64,000 nt of DNA from JACCTU01 sp963700495. GTDB taxonomy: Bacteria; Actinomycetota; Thermoleophilia; Gaiellales; Gaiellaceae. The stretch's first letter is position 1. Each line of letters opens with the position of its first letter. The position numbers and the translations under genes are program-made. Below the pieces are notes generated by a model. That model did not search any database. It saw nothing but the letters and a program-made list of their open reading frames with translations, and was not told the origin of the DNA. Of this stretch, positions 47,825-55,965 are shown piece by piece. Where the stretch lies: positions 310,001-374,000 of the forward strand of contig CAVOXT010000006.1 of NCBI GenBank assembly GCA_963700495.1. The letters run 5' to 3'.

Positions 47825-48250
47825 TTAGGTGTCCACCTCCACGCCCATCGAGCGGGCCGTCCCCGCGATCACGAGCATCGCGTGCTCGACGTCGCGTGCG
47901 TTCAGATCCTGCATCTTCGTCTCGGCGATCGAGCGGAGCTGGGTCTTCGTCAGCCGACCGACCTTCTCGCGGTTCGGCTCGCCCGAGCCCTTCTCGATCC
48001 GCAGCGCCTCCTTGATCAGGACGGCGGCCGGCGGCGTCTTCGTGATGAAGGTGAACGAGCGGTCCTCGAAGACGGTGATCTCGACGGGAGTGATGCGGCC
48101 GTTCTGGTCGGCGGTCTGGGCGTTGAACGCCTTGCAGAACTCCATGATGTTCACGCCGTGCTGACCGAGCGCGGGGCCGACCGGCGGCGCCGGGTTGGCC
48201 TGCCCGCCGGGGATCTGCAGCTTGATGACGGTGAGGACCTTCTTCGCCAC
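47825..48250 (-). CDS. rplK: 50S ribosomal protein L11
   Basis: GTPase-centre protein and thiostrepton target, 141 residues. It starts KKVLTVIKLQIPGGQANPAPPVGPALGQHGVNI, the N-terminal domain with the conserved prolines that thiostrepton contacts. The C-terminal RNA-binding domain has GSGEPNREKVGRLTKTQLRSIAETK and ends SMGVEVDT. ATG 48250 lies 8 bp after nusG. Confidence 0.98.
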   Translation of the reverse strand: MAKKVLTVIKLQIPGGQANPAPPVGPALGQHGVNIMEFCKAFNAQTADQNGRITPVEITVFEDRSFTFITKTPPAAVLIKEALRIEKGSGEPNREKVGRLTKTQLRSIAETKMQDLNARDVEHAMLVIAGTARSMGVEVDT

Positions 48251-48258
48251 GCGCTACC

Positions 48259-48789
48259 TCAGTCGATCTTCTTCACCTGGTCGAACCCGAGCTCGACCGG
48301 GACCTGCCGCTCGAAGATGTCGACGAGCACCTTCAGCTTCTGCTGGTCGGGGTTGACGTCCACGATCTCGCCGTCGAAGTCGCTGAGCGGGCCCGACGTG
48401 ACCTTCACCTGCTCCCCGAGCGCGAACTCGACGAGCGTGCGCGCACGCTCTGCGGCAGGGGTGCCGGTGTGGAGGATGCGGTCGACCTCCGGCTGCGAGA
48501 GCGGGATCGGCTTGCTGCCTGCGCCGACGAAGCCTGTTACGCCCGGCGTGTTCTTCACGACGGTCCAGGCGTCGTCGTTCAGGTCCATGTTCACGAGCAC
48601 GTAGCCCGGCAGGACGCGCTTCTCCGTCTGCACCTTCTGGCCGTCCTTGGTCTCGATCACCTGCTCGGTCGGCACGACGACGCGGCGAAAGCGCGGGCGC
48701 TGGGCCATCGAGTCGATCCGGTGCTCGAGATTCGCCTTCACCTTGTTCTCGTGGCCGGAGTAGGTGTTGATGACGTACCAGCGGAACAT
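48259..48789 (-). CDS. nusG: Transcription termination/antitermination protein NusG
   Basis: Binds RNA polymerase and couples it to ribosomes (via S10) or Rho. It is 176 residues: NGN domain RWYVINTYSGHENKVKANLE, VVPTEQVIETKDGQKVQTEKRVLPGYVLVNMDLND, TPGVTGFVG; KOW domain EQVKVTSGPLSDFDGEIVDVNPDQQKLKV. ATG 48789 is 2 bp after the secE TAG; the longer frame upstream runs through secE. It lacks the long acidic N-terminal extension of many actinobacterial NusG proteins. Confidence 0.96.
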   Translation of the reverse strand: MFRWYVINTYSGHENKVKANLEHRIDSMAQRPRFRRVVVPTEQVIETKDGQKVQTEKRVLPGYVLVNMDLNDDAWTVVKNTPGVTGFVGAGSKPIPLSQPEVDRILHTGTPAAERARTLVEFALGEQVKVTSGPLSDFDGEIVDVNPDQQKLKVLVDIFERQVPVELGFDQVKKID

Positions 48790-48791
48790 GA

Positions 48792-49130
48792 CTAGAGGAT
48801 CGCCTCGATCACCCGTTGCCAGACGAGGTCGTTGATCCAGAGGTAGAAGCCCGTGATCGCGCACGCGATGACCACGACGATCGACCCTGTCGTGACCTGG
48901 CGCTGGTCGGGCCACTCGACCTTCCGAAGCTCGGCGATCGACTCGCGGATGAACGAGCCGCGCGGTGTGTCGCGCCGGCCGGTCTGGCCACGTGTCTGCT
49001 GCTGCGCCGGACGCACCTGGGCCTGGCGCGAGCGGGCGCGCTGCGAGAAGGACTGATCGCCCGACGCGGGCGCCCCGGGGGTCGCCGCCTGCTGGCGGCG
49101 CGTCGCCCGCCGTTGGGAGCGGGAGGCCAT
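48792..49130 (-). CDS. secE: Preprotein translocase subunit SecE
   Basis: Small Sec translocon subunit of 112 residues, with a single C-terminal membrane helix (TGSIVVVIACAITGFYLWIND) and the preceding amphipathic SecE motif (FIRESIAELRKVEWPDQRQV). The first 60 residues are a basic, Gln/Arg-rich cytoplasmic extension. ATG 49130 overlaps the rpmG TGA by one base (TGATG). The order rpmG-secE-nusG is usual. Confidence 0.95.
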   Translation of the reverse strand: MASRSQRRATRRQQAATPGAPASGDQSFSQRARSRQAQVRPAQQQTRGQTGRRDTPRGSFIRESIAELRKVEWPDQRQVTTGSIVVVIACAITGFYLWINDLVWQRVIEAIL

Positions 49131-49291
49131 CAGCGCGTCTCCCGATGCGGCGTGTGGTGGCCGCACCAGCGGCAGAACTTCTTGAACTCGATGCGGTCGG
49201 GATCGTTCCGCTTCGACTTCGTCGTCTGGTAGTTCCGCCGCTTGCACTCGGTGCAGGCGAGGGTGATCCCGACTCGTACTCCAGTGGCCAC
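49130..49291 (-). CDS. rpmG: 50S ribosomal protein L33, zinc type
   Basis: A 53-residue L33 of the C+ type: GVRVGITLACTECKRRNYQT, then SKRNDPDRIEFKKFCRWCGHHTPHRETR, with two C-x-x-C pairs for zinc. GTG 49291 is chosen by family length; the frame upstream runs into the tRNA gap. Its stop overlaps secE. Confidence 0.95.
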   Translation of the reverse strand: MATGVRVGITLACTECKRRNYQTTKSKRNDPDRIEFKKFCRWCGHHTPHRETR

Positions 49292-49373
49292 GGTGAAGAT
49301 CCTTACGTCAGTCTGAACACAGAAAGGTAGCGGCCGGATGGCCGCCGCGCCGGGCATCGTACCTTCCCGGCGA

Positions 49374-49446
49374 TAGCGGCGGGTGGATTCGAACCACCGA
49401 CCTACGGGTTATGAGTCCGTCGCTCTAACCACTGAGCTACGCCGCC
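49374..49446 (-). tRNA. tRNA-Met (anticodon CAT), elongator type
   Basis: A 73-nt cloverleaf without encoded CCA. Acceptor GGCGGCG pairs with CGCCGCT (the first pair is G-T), D-arm GCTC...GAGC, anticodon loop CTCATAA, and T-arm GGTGG-TTCGAAT-CCACC. The anticodon stem ACGGA/CCCGT has an A-C mismatch at its top. It lacks the three G-C pairs of initiator tRNA, so it is elongator Met. A lysidine-modified Ile2 tRNA shares the CAT anticodon and cannot be excluded from sequence, but metT beside rpmG is the common actinobacterial arrangement. Confidence 0.92.
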
Positions 49447-49457
49447 GAGAGAAAAAC

Positions 49458-49463
49458 AGTGTA
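49458..49463 (-). promoter_or_regulatory. Candidate -10 box for tRNA-Met and the rpmG-secE-nusG operon
   Basis: TACACT on the minus strand lies 11 bases before the tRNA 5' end, a good position for a -10 element. The upstream region is GC-rich and no clear -35 box is found. Confidence 0.35.
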
Positions 49464-49507
49464 GCCGGGGGGTTGATCCGGCCTCCCTCCGCGCGCACGA
49501 TCTGAGC

Positions 49508-50374
49508 ATGCAGCGCCGCGCCGTCCTGGGTCTCGCGCTCGCCGCCGCGCTCGCGGCGATCGCGAGCGACACCTCGCAGGCCGACCCCGGCCACCAGCCT
49601 TACATCTTGGGCGTCGTGCTCGAGCGTATCGCCGGCCGCAACGCGGCTCTCGTCGACGTGCGCTGGTCGTTCTCCTGCTACCCGCAGCTGACCGCCGACG
49701 CGAGGTACGAGTACTCAATTGCACTCGTCCGACTGAGCCCCGCGCCGCAGCAGTCGCGTCGCGTGGTCTCGGACACGGTGGCGGCGGGCACCGTCCGGCT
49801 CCAGCTCACGCCCGGCCGCTATCGGGCCGACGGCGACCCGTTCTTCTGCCTCGCGACGATTCGTGACACGAAGACGCTGCCCGAGCGGGGCCTGCCGTTC
49901 GAGGTGCCGGACTTCTGCGACTGGGAGACGCTCGCCGTGCGCGGGAGGGCGACGGCAAAGGGTCGAGTCCTCTCCGCGGGCGATTCGGTTCGGCCAGGGG
50001 AGACGCTGAGCCTTGCGCCCGGAGCCTCGGCGTCGCTGAGGAACGAACCGGCTGTCGCAGCGCCCGCGAGCGCAAGCAGCCTCGCCGTGTCAGGCGGCAG
50101 CCGGGCGGAAGTCGAGCGCGGGAGCTGCGTCGCGCGCGGCGGCTGGCGGATCCGGCTCGCGAAAGGACAGATAGTCGCGAAGGCGGGCGAGAACTCGGCC
50201 CCGCATCAGGTGGTGACGACGGGCTCGGTCTCGAGCGGTCGGGCGGCGACGTGGTCGGTGTCTGTCGCCGGTCCGACCACGCGGGTGCGGGTCACACACG
50301 GGACGGTCGTGCTGAGCACCCGCGCCGGCCGCCGAACGCTGCGGGCAGGAACATCTGAGATCGTGCGCGGCTAG
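49508..50374 (+). CDS. Secreted protein with FecR-like C-terminal domain
   Basis: A 288-residue protein with a signal peptide (MQRRAVLGLALAAALAAIASDTSQA). Residues 30-140 form a beta-rich domain with two cysteine-containing segments (WSFSCYPQL and DPFFCLATI). The C-terminal 100 residues resemble a FecR-type beta-helix: GGWRIRLAKGQIVAKAG, VTTGSVSSGRAATWSVSVAG, TTRVRVTHGTVVLSTRAGR and TLRAGTSEIV. FecR domains sense or scaffold at the surface. It is divergent from the tRNA-Met operon; the next gene on the other strand ends 4 bp away. No partner sigma factor is nearby. Confidence 0.7.
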   Translation: MQRRAVLGLALAAALAAIASDTSQADPGHQPYILGVVLERIAGRNAALVDVRWSFSCYPQLTADARYEYSIALVRLSPAPQQSRRVVSDTVAAGTVRLQLTPGRYRADGDPFFCLATIRDTKTLPERGLPFEVPDFCDWETLAVRGRATAKGRVLSAGDSVRPGETLSLAPGASASLRNEPAVAAPASASSLAVSGGSRAEVERGSCVARGGWRIRLAKGQIVAKAGENSAPHQVVTTGSVSSGRAATWSVSVAGPTTRVRVTHGTVVLSTRAGRRTLRAGTSEIVRG

Positions 50375-50378
50375 TCAC

Positions 50379-51161
50379 CTAGACGGCGACGTCGCGGCGG
50401 TTGAACAGCCACGGCGCGGCTGCAGCCGCGAGGAGCGCGAGCGCCGCCAGCACGAGGGCTCCGCTGCCGAGCCCTTCGCGGAGCGGATCCCCGACTTGCT
50501 CGAAGGGCGAGAGGATCCGCCACGGCTCGAGCATGTCGACGGTCTGGCCGAGCGCGTTCAGCAGGTACGCCGCGACCGCGAGCGCGGCTGCGACCCCGAT
50601 CGCGACGGAGCGGCTCCCGGTCGCCGACCCGACGAGGAGGGCCAGGAAGCCGTACAGCAGGGCCAGCAGATACGAGCCGACGACCGCGGCGGCGAGGTTG
50701 CCGAGCCCGATGTCGAGGGAGAACAGCGGTCCGGGGAGCGCGATCGACGCGAACAGGACGAGTGAGAGGAGTGCGAGCTGCACCGCGATCGCGACCGCCT
50801 TCTCGAGCACGAGCCGCGTGCGCGAGATCGGAATCGAGAGCAGCAGGTCGAGCGTCCCGGCTTCCTCCTCCCCTGCGATGGCCCGCGCCCCGCCTCCGAC
50901 CACGTAGATCATCAGCACGAGCGGGACCAATAAGGAGAACAGCTGCGAGTAGAGGTACCCGGCGGGCGAGGTCAGGTCGGTGCCGAAGAACGCCTGGACG
51001 ACCTCCGGGTAGTCCTTGAGCAGCTGGTCGTACTGCTTGTCGCCCTTGATCGACGGGTAGAACGCAATGTTGACGAGCACGAGTGCCACGACGCCGAGCG
51101 ACCACCAGGCGAAAGCGCGCCAGCCGTCCCTGATCGTCTTCAGGGAGACGCTACGGAGCAC
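50379..51161 (-). CDS. ABC-2 type transporter permease
   Basis: A 260-residue membrane protein with six predicted helices: WWSLGVVALVLVNIAFY, YLYSQLFSLLVPLVLMIYVVGG, VAIAVQLALLSLVLFASIAL, AAAVVGSYLLALLYGFLALLVG, VAIGVAAALAVAAYLL and VLAALALLAAAAAPWLF. The cytoplasmic GARAIAGEEEAGTLDLLLSIPISRTRLVLEK is the typical ABC-2 coupling segment. It overlaps the ATPase gene by 11 bp, so the two form one exporter. The cargo could be a drug, lipid or polymer; sequence does not tell. Confidence 0.88.
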   Translation of the reverse strand: MLRSVSLKTIRDGWRAFAWWSLGVVALVLVNIAFYPSIKGDKQYDQLLKDYPEVVQAFFGTDLTSPAGYLYSQLFSLLVPLVLMIYVVGGGARAIAGEEEAGTLDLLLSIPISRTRLVLEKAVAIAVQLALLSLVLFASIALPGPLFSLDIGLGNLAAAVVGSYLLALLYGFLALLVGSATGSRSVAIGVAAALAVAAYLLNALGQTVDMLEPWRILSPFEQVGDPLREGLGSGALVLAALALLAAAAAPWLFNRRDVAV

Positions 51162-52050
51162 CGCCGTCCCCTGAGTAATAGGAGAGAAAGACCTCTTCCA
51201 GGTCGGGTTCGTGGCTCGTCAGGTCCTCGAGCTCGTGCCGCGCAAGCTCCTTCACGAGCGCGTCCGGCGAGCCTTCGATCTGGAGGCGGGCGAGGTTGCC
51301 CTCGACGTCGAGCTCCTGAACGCCCGGCACGGCCGCGAGCGCTCCCTGAGGGGCGGGTCCCTTGAAGCGGATCACGAACCGCCGGAGCGAACGCTGCCGG
51401 AGCGCGTCCACCTCCTCGACGTCGACGAGGCGCCCCTCGCGGATGATCCCGACCCGGTCGGCGACCTCCTGCACCTCGGAGAGCACGTGGGAGGAGAGAA
51501 AGACGGTGCGGCCCTCGTCGGCGGTCTCGCGGAGGAGTGTGTTGAACGCCTGCTGCATCAGCGGGTCAAGGCCCGAGGTCGGTTCGTCGAGGACGAGCAG
51601 CTCGGGTCGATGCGCGAAGGCCTGGACGAGCCCGATCTTCTGCTTGTTCCCTCGCGAGAGCGACCGGATCGGCCGGTGGAGCTCGACCTCGAAGCGCTCG
51701 GCAAGCGAGGCGGCATAGGCCCGCTCCACGCCGCCGCGCAGGTTCCCGAAGTACTCGAGCAGCTCGCCGCCGGTCATCCGGTCGTACAGCGAGAGCTCCC
51801 CCGGGACGTAGCCGATGCGGCGATGGAGTGCTACCGAATCGCGCCGGCTGTCGAGACCAAGGGCCTCGGCGCGTCCGCTCGTCGGCCGAATCAGGTCGAG
51901 CAGGACCCGGATCGTGGTGCTCTTCCCGGCCCCGTTCGGCCCGAGAAACCCGAACACCTCCCCCGCCCTCACCTCGAGCGAGAGCTCGAGCACGCCGCGC
52001 TGTTTGCCGTAGAGCTTCGTCAGGTTGTCGAGCCGGATGGCGGCGGCCAC
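51151..52050 (-). CDS. ABC transporter ATP-binding protein
   Basis: A 299-residue ATPase of the CcmA/DrrA type. Walker A GPNGAGKST, signature LSRGNKQKIGLVQAF, Walker B ELLVLDEPTSGLDPL and the H-loop SSHVLSEVQEV are all intact. The 80-residue C-terminal part after the nucleotide domain (RFVIRFKGPAPQGALAAVPG) is the regulatory domain usual in drug or antibiotic exporters. ATG 52050; it is upstream of and overlaps the permease. There is no adjacent regulator. Confidence 0.92.
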   Translation of the reverse strand: MAAAIRLDNLTKLYGKQRGVLELSLEVRAGEVFGFLGPNGAGKSTTIRVLLDLIRPTSGRAEALGLDSRRDSVALHRRIGYVPGELSLYDRMTGGELLEYFGNLRGGVERAYAASLAERFEVELHRPIRSLSRGNKQKIGLVQAFAHRPELLVLDEPTSGLDPLMQQAFNTLLRETADEGRTVFLSSHVLSEVQEVADRVGIIREGRLVDVEEVDALRQRSLRRFVIRFKGPAPQGALAAVPGVQELDVEGNLARLQIEGSPDALVKELARHELEDLTSHEPDLEEVFLSYYSGDGGAP

Positions 52051-52066
52051 AGGGCCATTGTGGCGT

Positions 52067-52708
52067 TCACCGCCCGGTCGTCGAGAAGTGCTGGTAGTCG
52101 GGGGACCCCGTCCAGCGGCCGCCCCACGCCCAGCCCTGGGAAGCGAATGCGTTCACGAGCTCGCCGCCGGCGACCGCCATCCCGGGGCGGACGCGTCCGC
52201 GGTCGGCATAGCGGCGTCCCGCCGTCGGCCGGACGCGGCCGCCGAGGACGTAGGGATTCTCGATCGGGTTCACGTCGACCGCGAGGCCGTAGGCGTGCAT
52301 GGACCAGGCGCCGGTCGTCGATCCGACCGCGCGGCGGCAGTTGAAGGCGGACGTGTTGTCGGCGGCCATCGACGTGTCGTCGCTGCCGCGGTATTCGGAC
52401 ACCGGCTGCATCCGCCGGATCGGAAACCGCGCGGCGTACAGACGCCCGAACACCGCCACGACGTCGCCCGTCACCCGCCGGTTCACGACGAGCGACCCGA
52501 GGTGCGCCCGCCCGTCGAAGCCCCAGTACGTGAGCCGAACCGTCGCGGAGCTGATCGGGCGCCGACGGGGCAGCCCGCTGCGATAGGAGTGGCGCAGGTC
52601 CGCCCAGCGCACGGGCGCCACCGACGCGCTGAACGCCGGCGGCGGAGCGGCCGCGGCCGCTGGCCCGGCTGCGAGGCCGGCCGCGGCGACAAGCGCGGCG
52701 GCGCGCAC
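52067..52708 (-). CDS. M15-family D-Ala-D-Ala carboxypeptidase (VanY-like)
   Basis: A 213-residue secreted zinc peptidase with a signal peptide (MRAAALVAAAGLAAGPAAAA). The zinc site is seen as SMHAYGLAVDVNP (His and Asp) and DYQHFS (His); SAFNCRR and the catalytic Glu region lie between. The family trims D-Ala-D-Ala from cell-wall peptides. It is divergent from the L,D-transpeptidase gene with only 24 bp between starts, so the two may be co-regulated. The ABC ATPase gene follows 16 bp beyond its stop. Confidence 0.85.
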   Translation of the reverse strand: MRAAALVAAAGLAAGPAAAAAPPPAFSASVAPVRWADLRHSYRSGLPRRRPISSATVRLTYWGFDGRAHLGSLVVNRRVTGDVVAVFGRLYAARFPIRRMQPVSEYRGSDDTSMAADNTSAFNCRRAVGSTTGAWSMHAYGLAVDVNPIENPYVLGGRVRPTAGRRYADRGRVRPGMAVAGGELVNAFASQGWAWGGRWTGSPDYQHFSTTGR

Positions 52709-52732
52709 GCGCCCAGACTACTCTGGCCGCCG

Positions 52733-53398
52733 ATGCTGCTCGCAGCGTTCCTCGCGGCCGCTACGGCCGCCTGCCCGTCGAACCTCGCGAACGACCTCCG
52801 CACGCAGCCGCCCGCGTCGCAGCTGATCACGGTCGAGGCCGCGACGACGCGCGCGACGTACGCCTCGCTCCGAATCTGGCGACGCTCCGGCAGCTGCTGG
52901 GCACCGGCGGGCGGGCCGTACCCCGCGCGGGTCGGGTCGAACGGGCTCTCGGCGGACCGGAGAGAGGGCGACCGCACGACGCCGGTCGGCACGTTCCGGA
53001 TCCACCCGACCATGTACGGCAACGAGGCGAACCCCGGCGTCAGGTTCCGCTACCGGCGCGTCCGCTGCGGCGACTGGTGGAACGAGGATCCGTCCTCGCC
53101 CACGTACAACACGCTCCAGCACGTCGCCTGCGGCCGCAGCCCGCCCTTCAAGGTACGAAACGGCGACGGGATTTGGCAGAACACGCGCGCCTACCCCTAC
53201 CTCGCCGTCATCGAGTTCAACATGAATCCCGTCGTGCCCGGCCGTGGGTCGGGGATCTTCCTGCACGCCCAGACAGGACGTGCCACGAACGGGTGCATCA
53301 GCCTCCGGCGCGCGGATCTCCGCCGCGTGCTCCGCTGGCTGCAACCCGCGAGCACGCCGCACATCGCGATCGGCACAGCTGCGCAGCTGCGCGGCTGA
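52733..53398 (+). CDS. L,D-transpeptidase (YkuD domain)
   Basis: A 221-residue exported enzyme that forms 3-3 crosslinks in peptidoglycan or attaches proteins to it. The active site is GIFLHAQTGRATNGCISLRRADL, with catalytic His and Cys (H...NGC). Other landmarks are DRTTPVGTFRI and IEFNMNPVV. The start ATG 52733 gives a hydrophobic N-terminus (LLAAFLAAATAACP) that could be a signal peptide or a lipobox (TAAC). It overlaps the next gene at TGATGA. L,D-transpeptidases resist most beta-lactams. Confidence 0.87.
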   Translation: MLLAAFLAAATAACPSNLANDLRTQPPASQLITVEAATTRATYASLRIWRRSGSCWAPAGGPYPARVGSNGLSADRREGDRTTPVGTFRIHPTMYGNEANPGVRFRYRRVRCGDWWNEDPSSPTYNTLQHVACGRSPPFKVRNGDGIWQNTRAYPYLAVIEFNMNPVVPGRGSGIFLHAQTGRATNGCISLRRADLRRVLRWLQPASTPHIAIGTAAQLRG

Positions 53399-54573
53399 TG
53401 ACCGGCTCGGGCTCCGCTCCTGCTCTCCCGGCACCCCCGGACGTCGAGGAGGTGCGGCGCATCGTCTCCATCGCAAACCCGGTCATCCGCAATCTCGAGA
53501 TCACGTACTGCTACTCGCGTCTCGCCGACGCGATCGCCGCCCGAACCGGCCAGGGCGCAAACTGGTGCACGTACGCGACATGGGCGTCGCGACAGGCCGG
53601 CGGGACGATCCGCGGCGAGGATCTGGTCGCGCAACTCGGCTCGCGCCTCGGGCAGGGTCGCGAGCTGCTGCATCCCGCGCGCTCGCTCGGGCGGTGGCTC
53701 CTCCGCCGCGGTCTCTTCGAGCCCAACTCGAGACTTGGGCGGCTGACCGGGGAGCTGCACACGCCCTTCGACGCCTTCGAGTTGGCGAGCGACGCAGTGG
53801 CGCGCGGCAACCGCAAGGTCTTCGAGGAGATCGGCTTCGAGTTCGCGCGCTACCTGCAAGAGGTCCCGGCGGATGCGCCTCTTGAATCGCCGCAGATCCG
53901 CCGGTTCATCGACGGGCTGCGGCCGGGCGAGCCTCCGGAGGGTCAGCGCTACCTCCGCCGGGCGTTCGCGCGCTACGACCGTCAGCGTTTCGAAGACCTG
54001 CCGAAGGAGCGCGTCGAGCTCACCGTGCTCGCCAACCTCGAAGTCGGGTTGCACGAGCAGACGCGTCTGCAACCGGAGATCAGGGAGTCCGTCGACGCCG
54101 CGTATGCGACCAATCAGAACCTCGGCGCGCGTCTGGTGGAGGTGCTGTTCCCGTGGGCCGCCGGTCGCCGGCTGGTTCGCCGGCCTGCGGGCGCCGTCCT
54201 CGGCCTCCTGGCCTCGGGCGTACAGCGCACGGCGAGCGGACTTGCCCGCGAGGTCGTCACCGAGTCCCTGCTCGTCCTCTCGCTCCCCGGCCGCGTGCTC
54301 GCCCTCGGGACGAACCTCGATGACCCGTTCCCCGACGACCTGCGCGAGATCGAAAACGCCGACTTCGCCGCGCTGCTCGCGCGCTACGAGCCCGTCCCCC
54401 CGGCGGCGGACGACTGCGGCGCGACCGATTGGTCGGAGCTCGACGAACGGATGCACTACATCGCGCACCTGTTCCGGTGCTTCCACGCGCATGCGGAGCT
54501 CTTCGAGCCGCCGTTCACACCTGAGCAGGTGCGCGACTTCCGCAGCGGGCGCGTTCCCGACGGAGATCTTTGA
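53398..54573 (+). CDS. Unknown protein coupled to the L,D-transpeptidase
   Basis: A 391-residue protein with no family I recognise. It is mostly helical: EEVRRIVSIANPVIRNLEITYCYSRLADAIA at the start, then WCTYATWASRQAGGTIRGEDLVA. A hydrophobic central stretch (LVEVLFPWAAGRRLV and GAVLGLLASGV) could be membrane-peripheral, and the C-terminal part is Asp/Glu-rich with HYIAHLFRCFHAHAELF (clustered histidines). It has no signal peptide. ATG 53398 overlaps the transpeptidase stop (TGATG), implying coupled translation. The His-rich ending might bind a metal, which is a guess. Confidence 0.68.
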   Translation: MTGSGSAPALPAPPDVEEVRRIVSIANPVIRNLEITYCYSRLADAIAARTGQGANWCTYATWASRQAGGTIRGEDLVAQLGSRLGQGRELLHPARSLGRWLLRRGLFEPNSRLGRLTGELHTPFDAFELASDAVARGNRKVFEEIGFEFARYLQEVPADAPLESPQIRRFIDGLRPGEPPEGQRYLRRAFARYDRQRFEDLPKERVELTVLANLEVGLHEQTRLQPEIRESVDAAYATNQNLGARLVEVLFPWAAGRRLVRRPAGAVLGLLASGVQRTASGLAREVVTESLLVLSLPGRVLALGTNLDDPFPDDLREIENADFAALLARYEPVPPAADDCGATDWSELDERMHYIAHLFRCFHAHAELFEPPFTPEQVRDFRSGRVPDGDL

Positions 54574-54612
54574 TCCGCGTGTGCATCAGCGGAACGATCG
54601 CGCCCCGATAGG

Positions 54613-55956
54613 TTGGCGCTCGTGCACGGGAGATTCGTCGCCCGAGAGGTCGGGCCGACGACGATCGGCGTCCTCGTCGTCGCCCTGGGCGTCCTGTGGG
54701 TTGTTGCACGGCCCGCCGGGGAGCCGGCCGGGCGCTACGTCGGGCAGCTGCTGGGCGCCGAGTCGATTCTGCTGCTGTCGATCGGCCTCGTGCTCATCAG
54801 CACGCTGCCGTGGGTCGAGGAGTGGTTCGACGGGATCGACCGGGCTGCGATCTGGCATCGCCGGGTTGCGATCACCGGTCTGGTCCTGCTCGCGCCGCAC
54901 GTGTTGCTGTCGTCCAACCCTGACGGCACTGCGCTCGGTGGGCCGCTCGGCGCCATCGGAGCGATCGGCCTGGTCGCGCTCGCGCTGTGGGCGATCCTGC
55001 CGCGTTGGCAGTCGGTGGTGCCGGCGCCGCTGCGAGGCCTCGTGGTTGCCTCGCGCGACGCACCGGTCGTGCGTGACGTTCGCCGCATCTTCGGCGGCTA
55101 TGAGCGCTGGCGGGCGCTGCACCGCACCACGGGGCTGTTCGTCGCCGCGGGCTTCGCGCACGGCGTGCTCGACGGAACGCCGTTCGACGACGCGGCTGTC
55201 CTGCGCTGGAGCTATGTGGCGATCGGCGCCGTCGGGCTCGGGTTCTACGTCTACCGCGAGCTGCTCGCGCGCTTCTTCCTGTCGCTACACGACTACGAGG
55301 TGGAGGCGGTTCGCGAGATCGACGAGGGTCTCGTCGAGATCGCGATGCGGCCGATCGGCCGGCCCGTCGACTTCGTGCCCGGCCAGTTCGCGATGGTCTA
55401 CCTCGAAGCCAAGGACGGCTGGCATCGGCATCCGTTCACGATCTCCAGCGCTCCGCACGAAGACGTCGTCCGCGTCACCGTCAAGGCGCTCGGCGACTAC
55501 ACGTCGCGCCTGCACGAGCTCATCGAGCCGGGCATGCCCGCGGTCATCGGCGGCCCCCACGGGCGCTTCAGCCACTGGCGCGGGACAGATCGGCAGGTGT
55601 GGATCGCCGGCGGCGTCGGCGTCGCGCCGTTCCTCAGCTGGCTGCGCGCACTCGACGGTCATCGGCTGCCGCATCGCGTGGACTTCTTCTACACCGCCGA
55701 CGGCGAGTCGCCGTTTGCCGAGGAGATCCGCGAGATCGCCGATCGCCACGAATCGCTGCGCGCACATCTGATCGACACGAGCGTCGAGGGTCGACTCACG
55801 CCCGAGCGCGTCCTCGCCGCCGCCGACGGCGCACGAAGCGGCCTGTCGGTCTTCATGTGCGGGCCTCGGGGGATGCTGCGGACGTTCCAGACCCAGCTGC
55901 GGCTGGCCGGGGTGCCCGCCAAGCACATCCACCGCGAGCAGTTCGACTGGCGCTGA
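54613..55956 (+). CDS. Ferric-reductase-like membrane flavoprotein
   Basis: A 447-residue protein. The N-terminal 220 residues have about six membrane helices with haem-ligand histidines (IWHRRVAITGLVLLAPHVLL and ALHRTTGLFVAAGFAHG). The C-terminal half is a ferredoxin-NADP reductase-type module: FAD-binding RHPFTISSAP, the GPHGRFSH loop, NAD(P)-binding IAGGVGVAPFLSWL and the end FMCGPRGML. It should pass electrons from NAD(P)H through FAD and haem to an acceptor across the membrane. The start is TTG 54613 or GTG 54622, the latter with a weak AGG site. It converges on pilC. Confidence 0.85.
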   Translation: MALVHGRFVAREVGPTTIGVLVVALGVLWVVARPAGEPAGRYVGQLLGAESILLLSIGLVLISTLPWVEEWFDGIDRAAIWHRRVAITGLVLLAPHVLLSSNPDGTALGGPLGAIGAIGLVALALWAILPRWQSVVPAPLRGLVVASRDAPVVRDVRRIFGGYERWRALHRTTGLFVAAGFAHGVLDGTPFDDAAVLRWSYVAIGAVGLGFYVYRELLARFFLSLHDYEVEAVREIDEGLVEIAMRPIGRPVDFVPGQFAMVYLEAKDGWHRHPFTISSAPHEDVVRVTVKALGDYTSRLHELIEPGMPAVIGGPHGRFSHWRGTDRQVWIAGGVGVAPFLSWLRALDGHRLPHRVDFFYTADGESPFAEEIREIADRHESLRAHLIDTSVEGRLTPERVLAAADGARSGLSVFMCGPRGMLRTFQTQLRLAGVPAKHIHREQFDWR

Positions 55957-55965
55957 AGCGACCGC

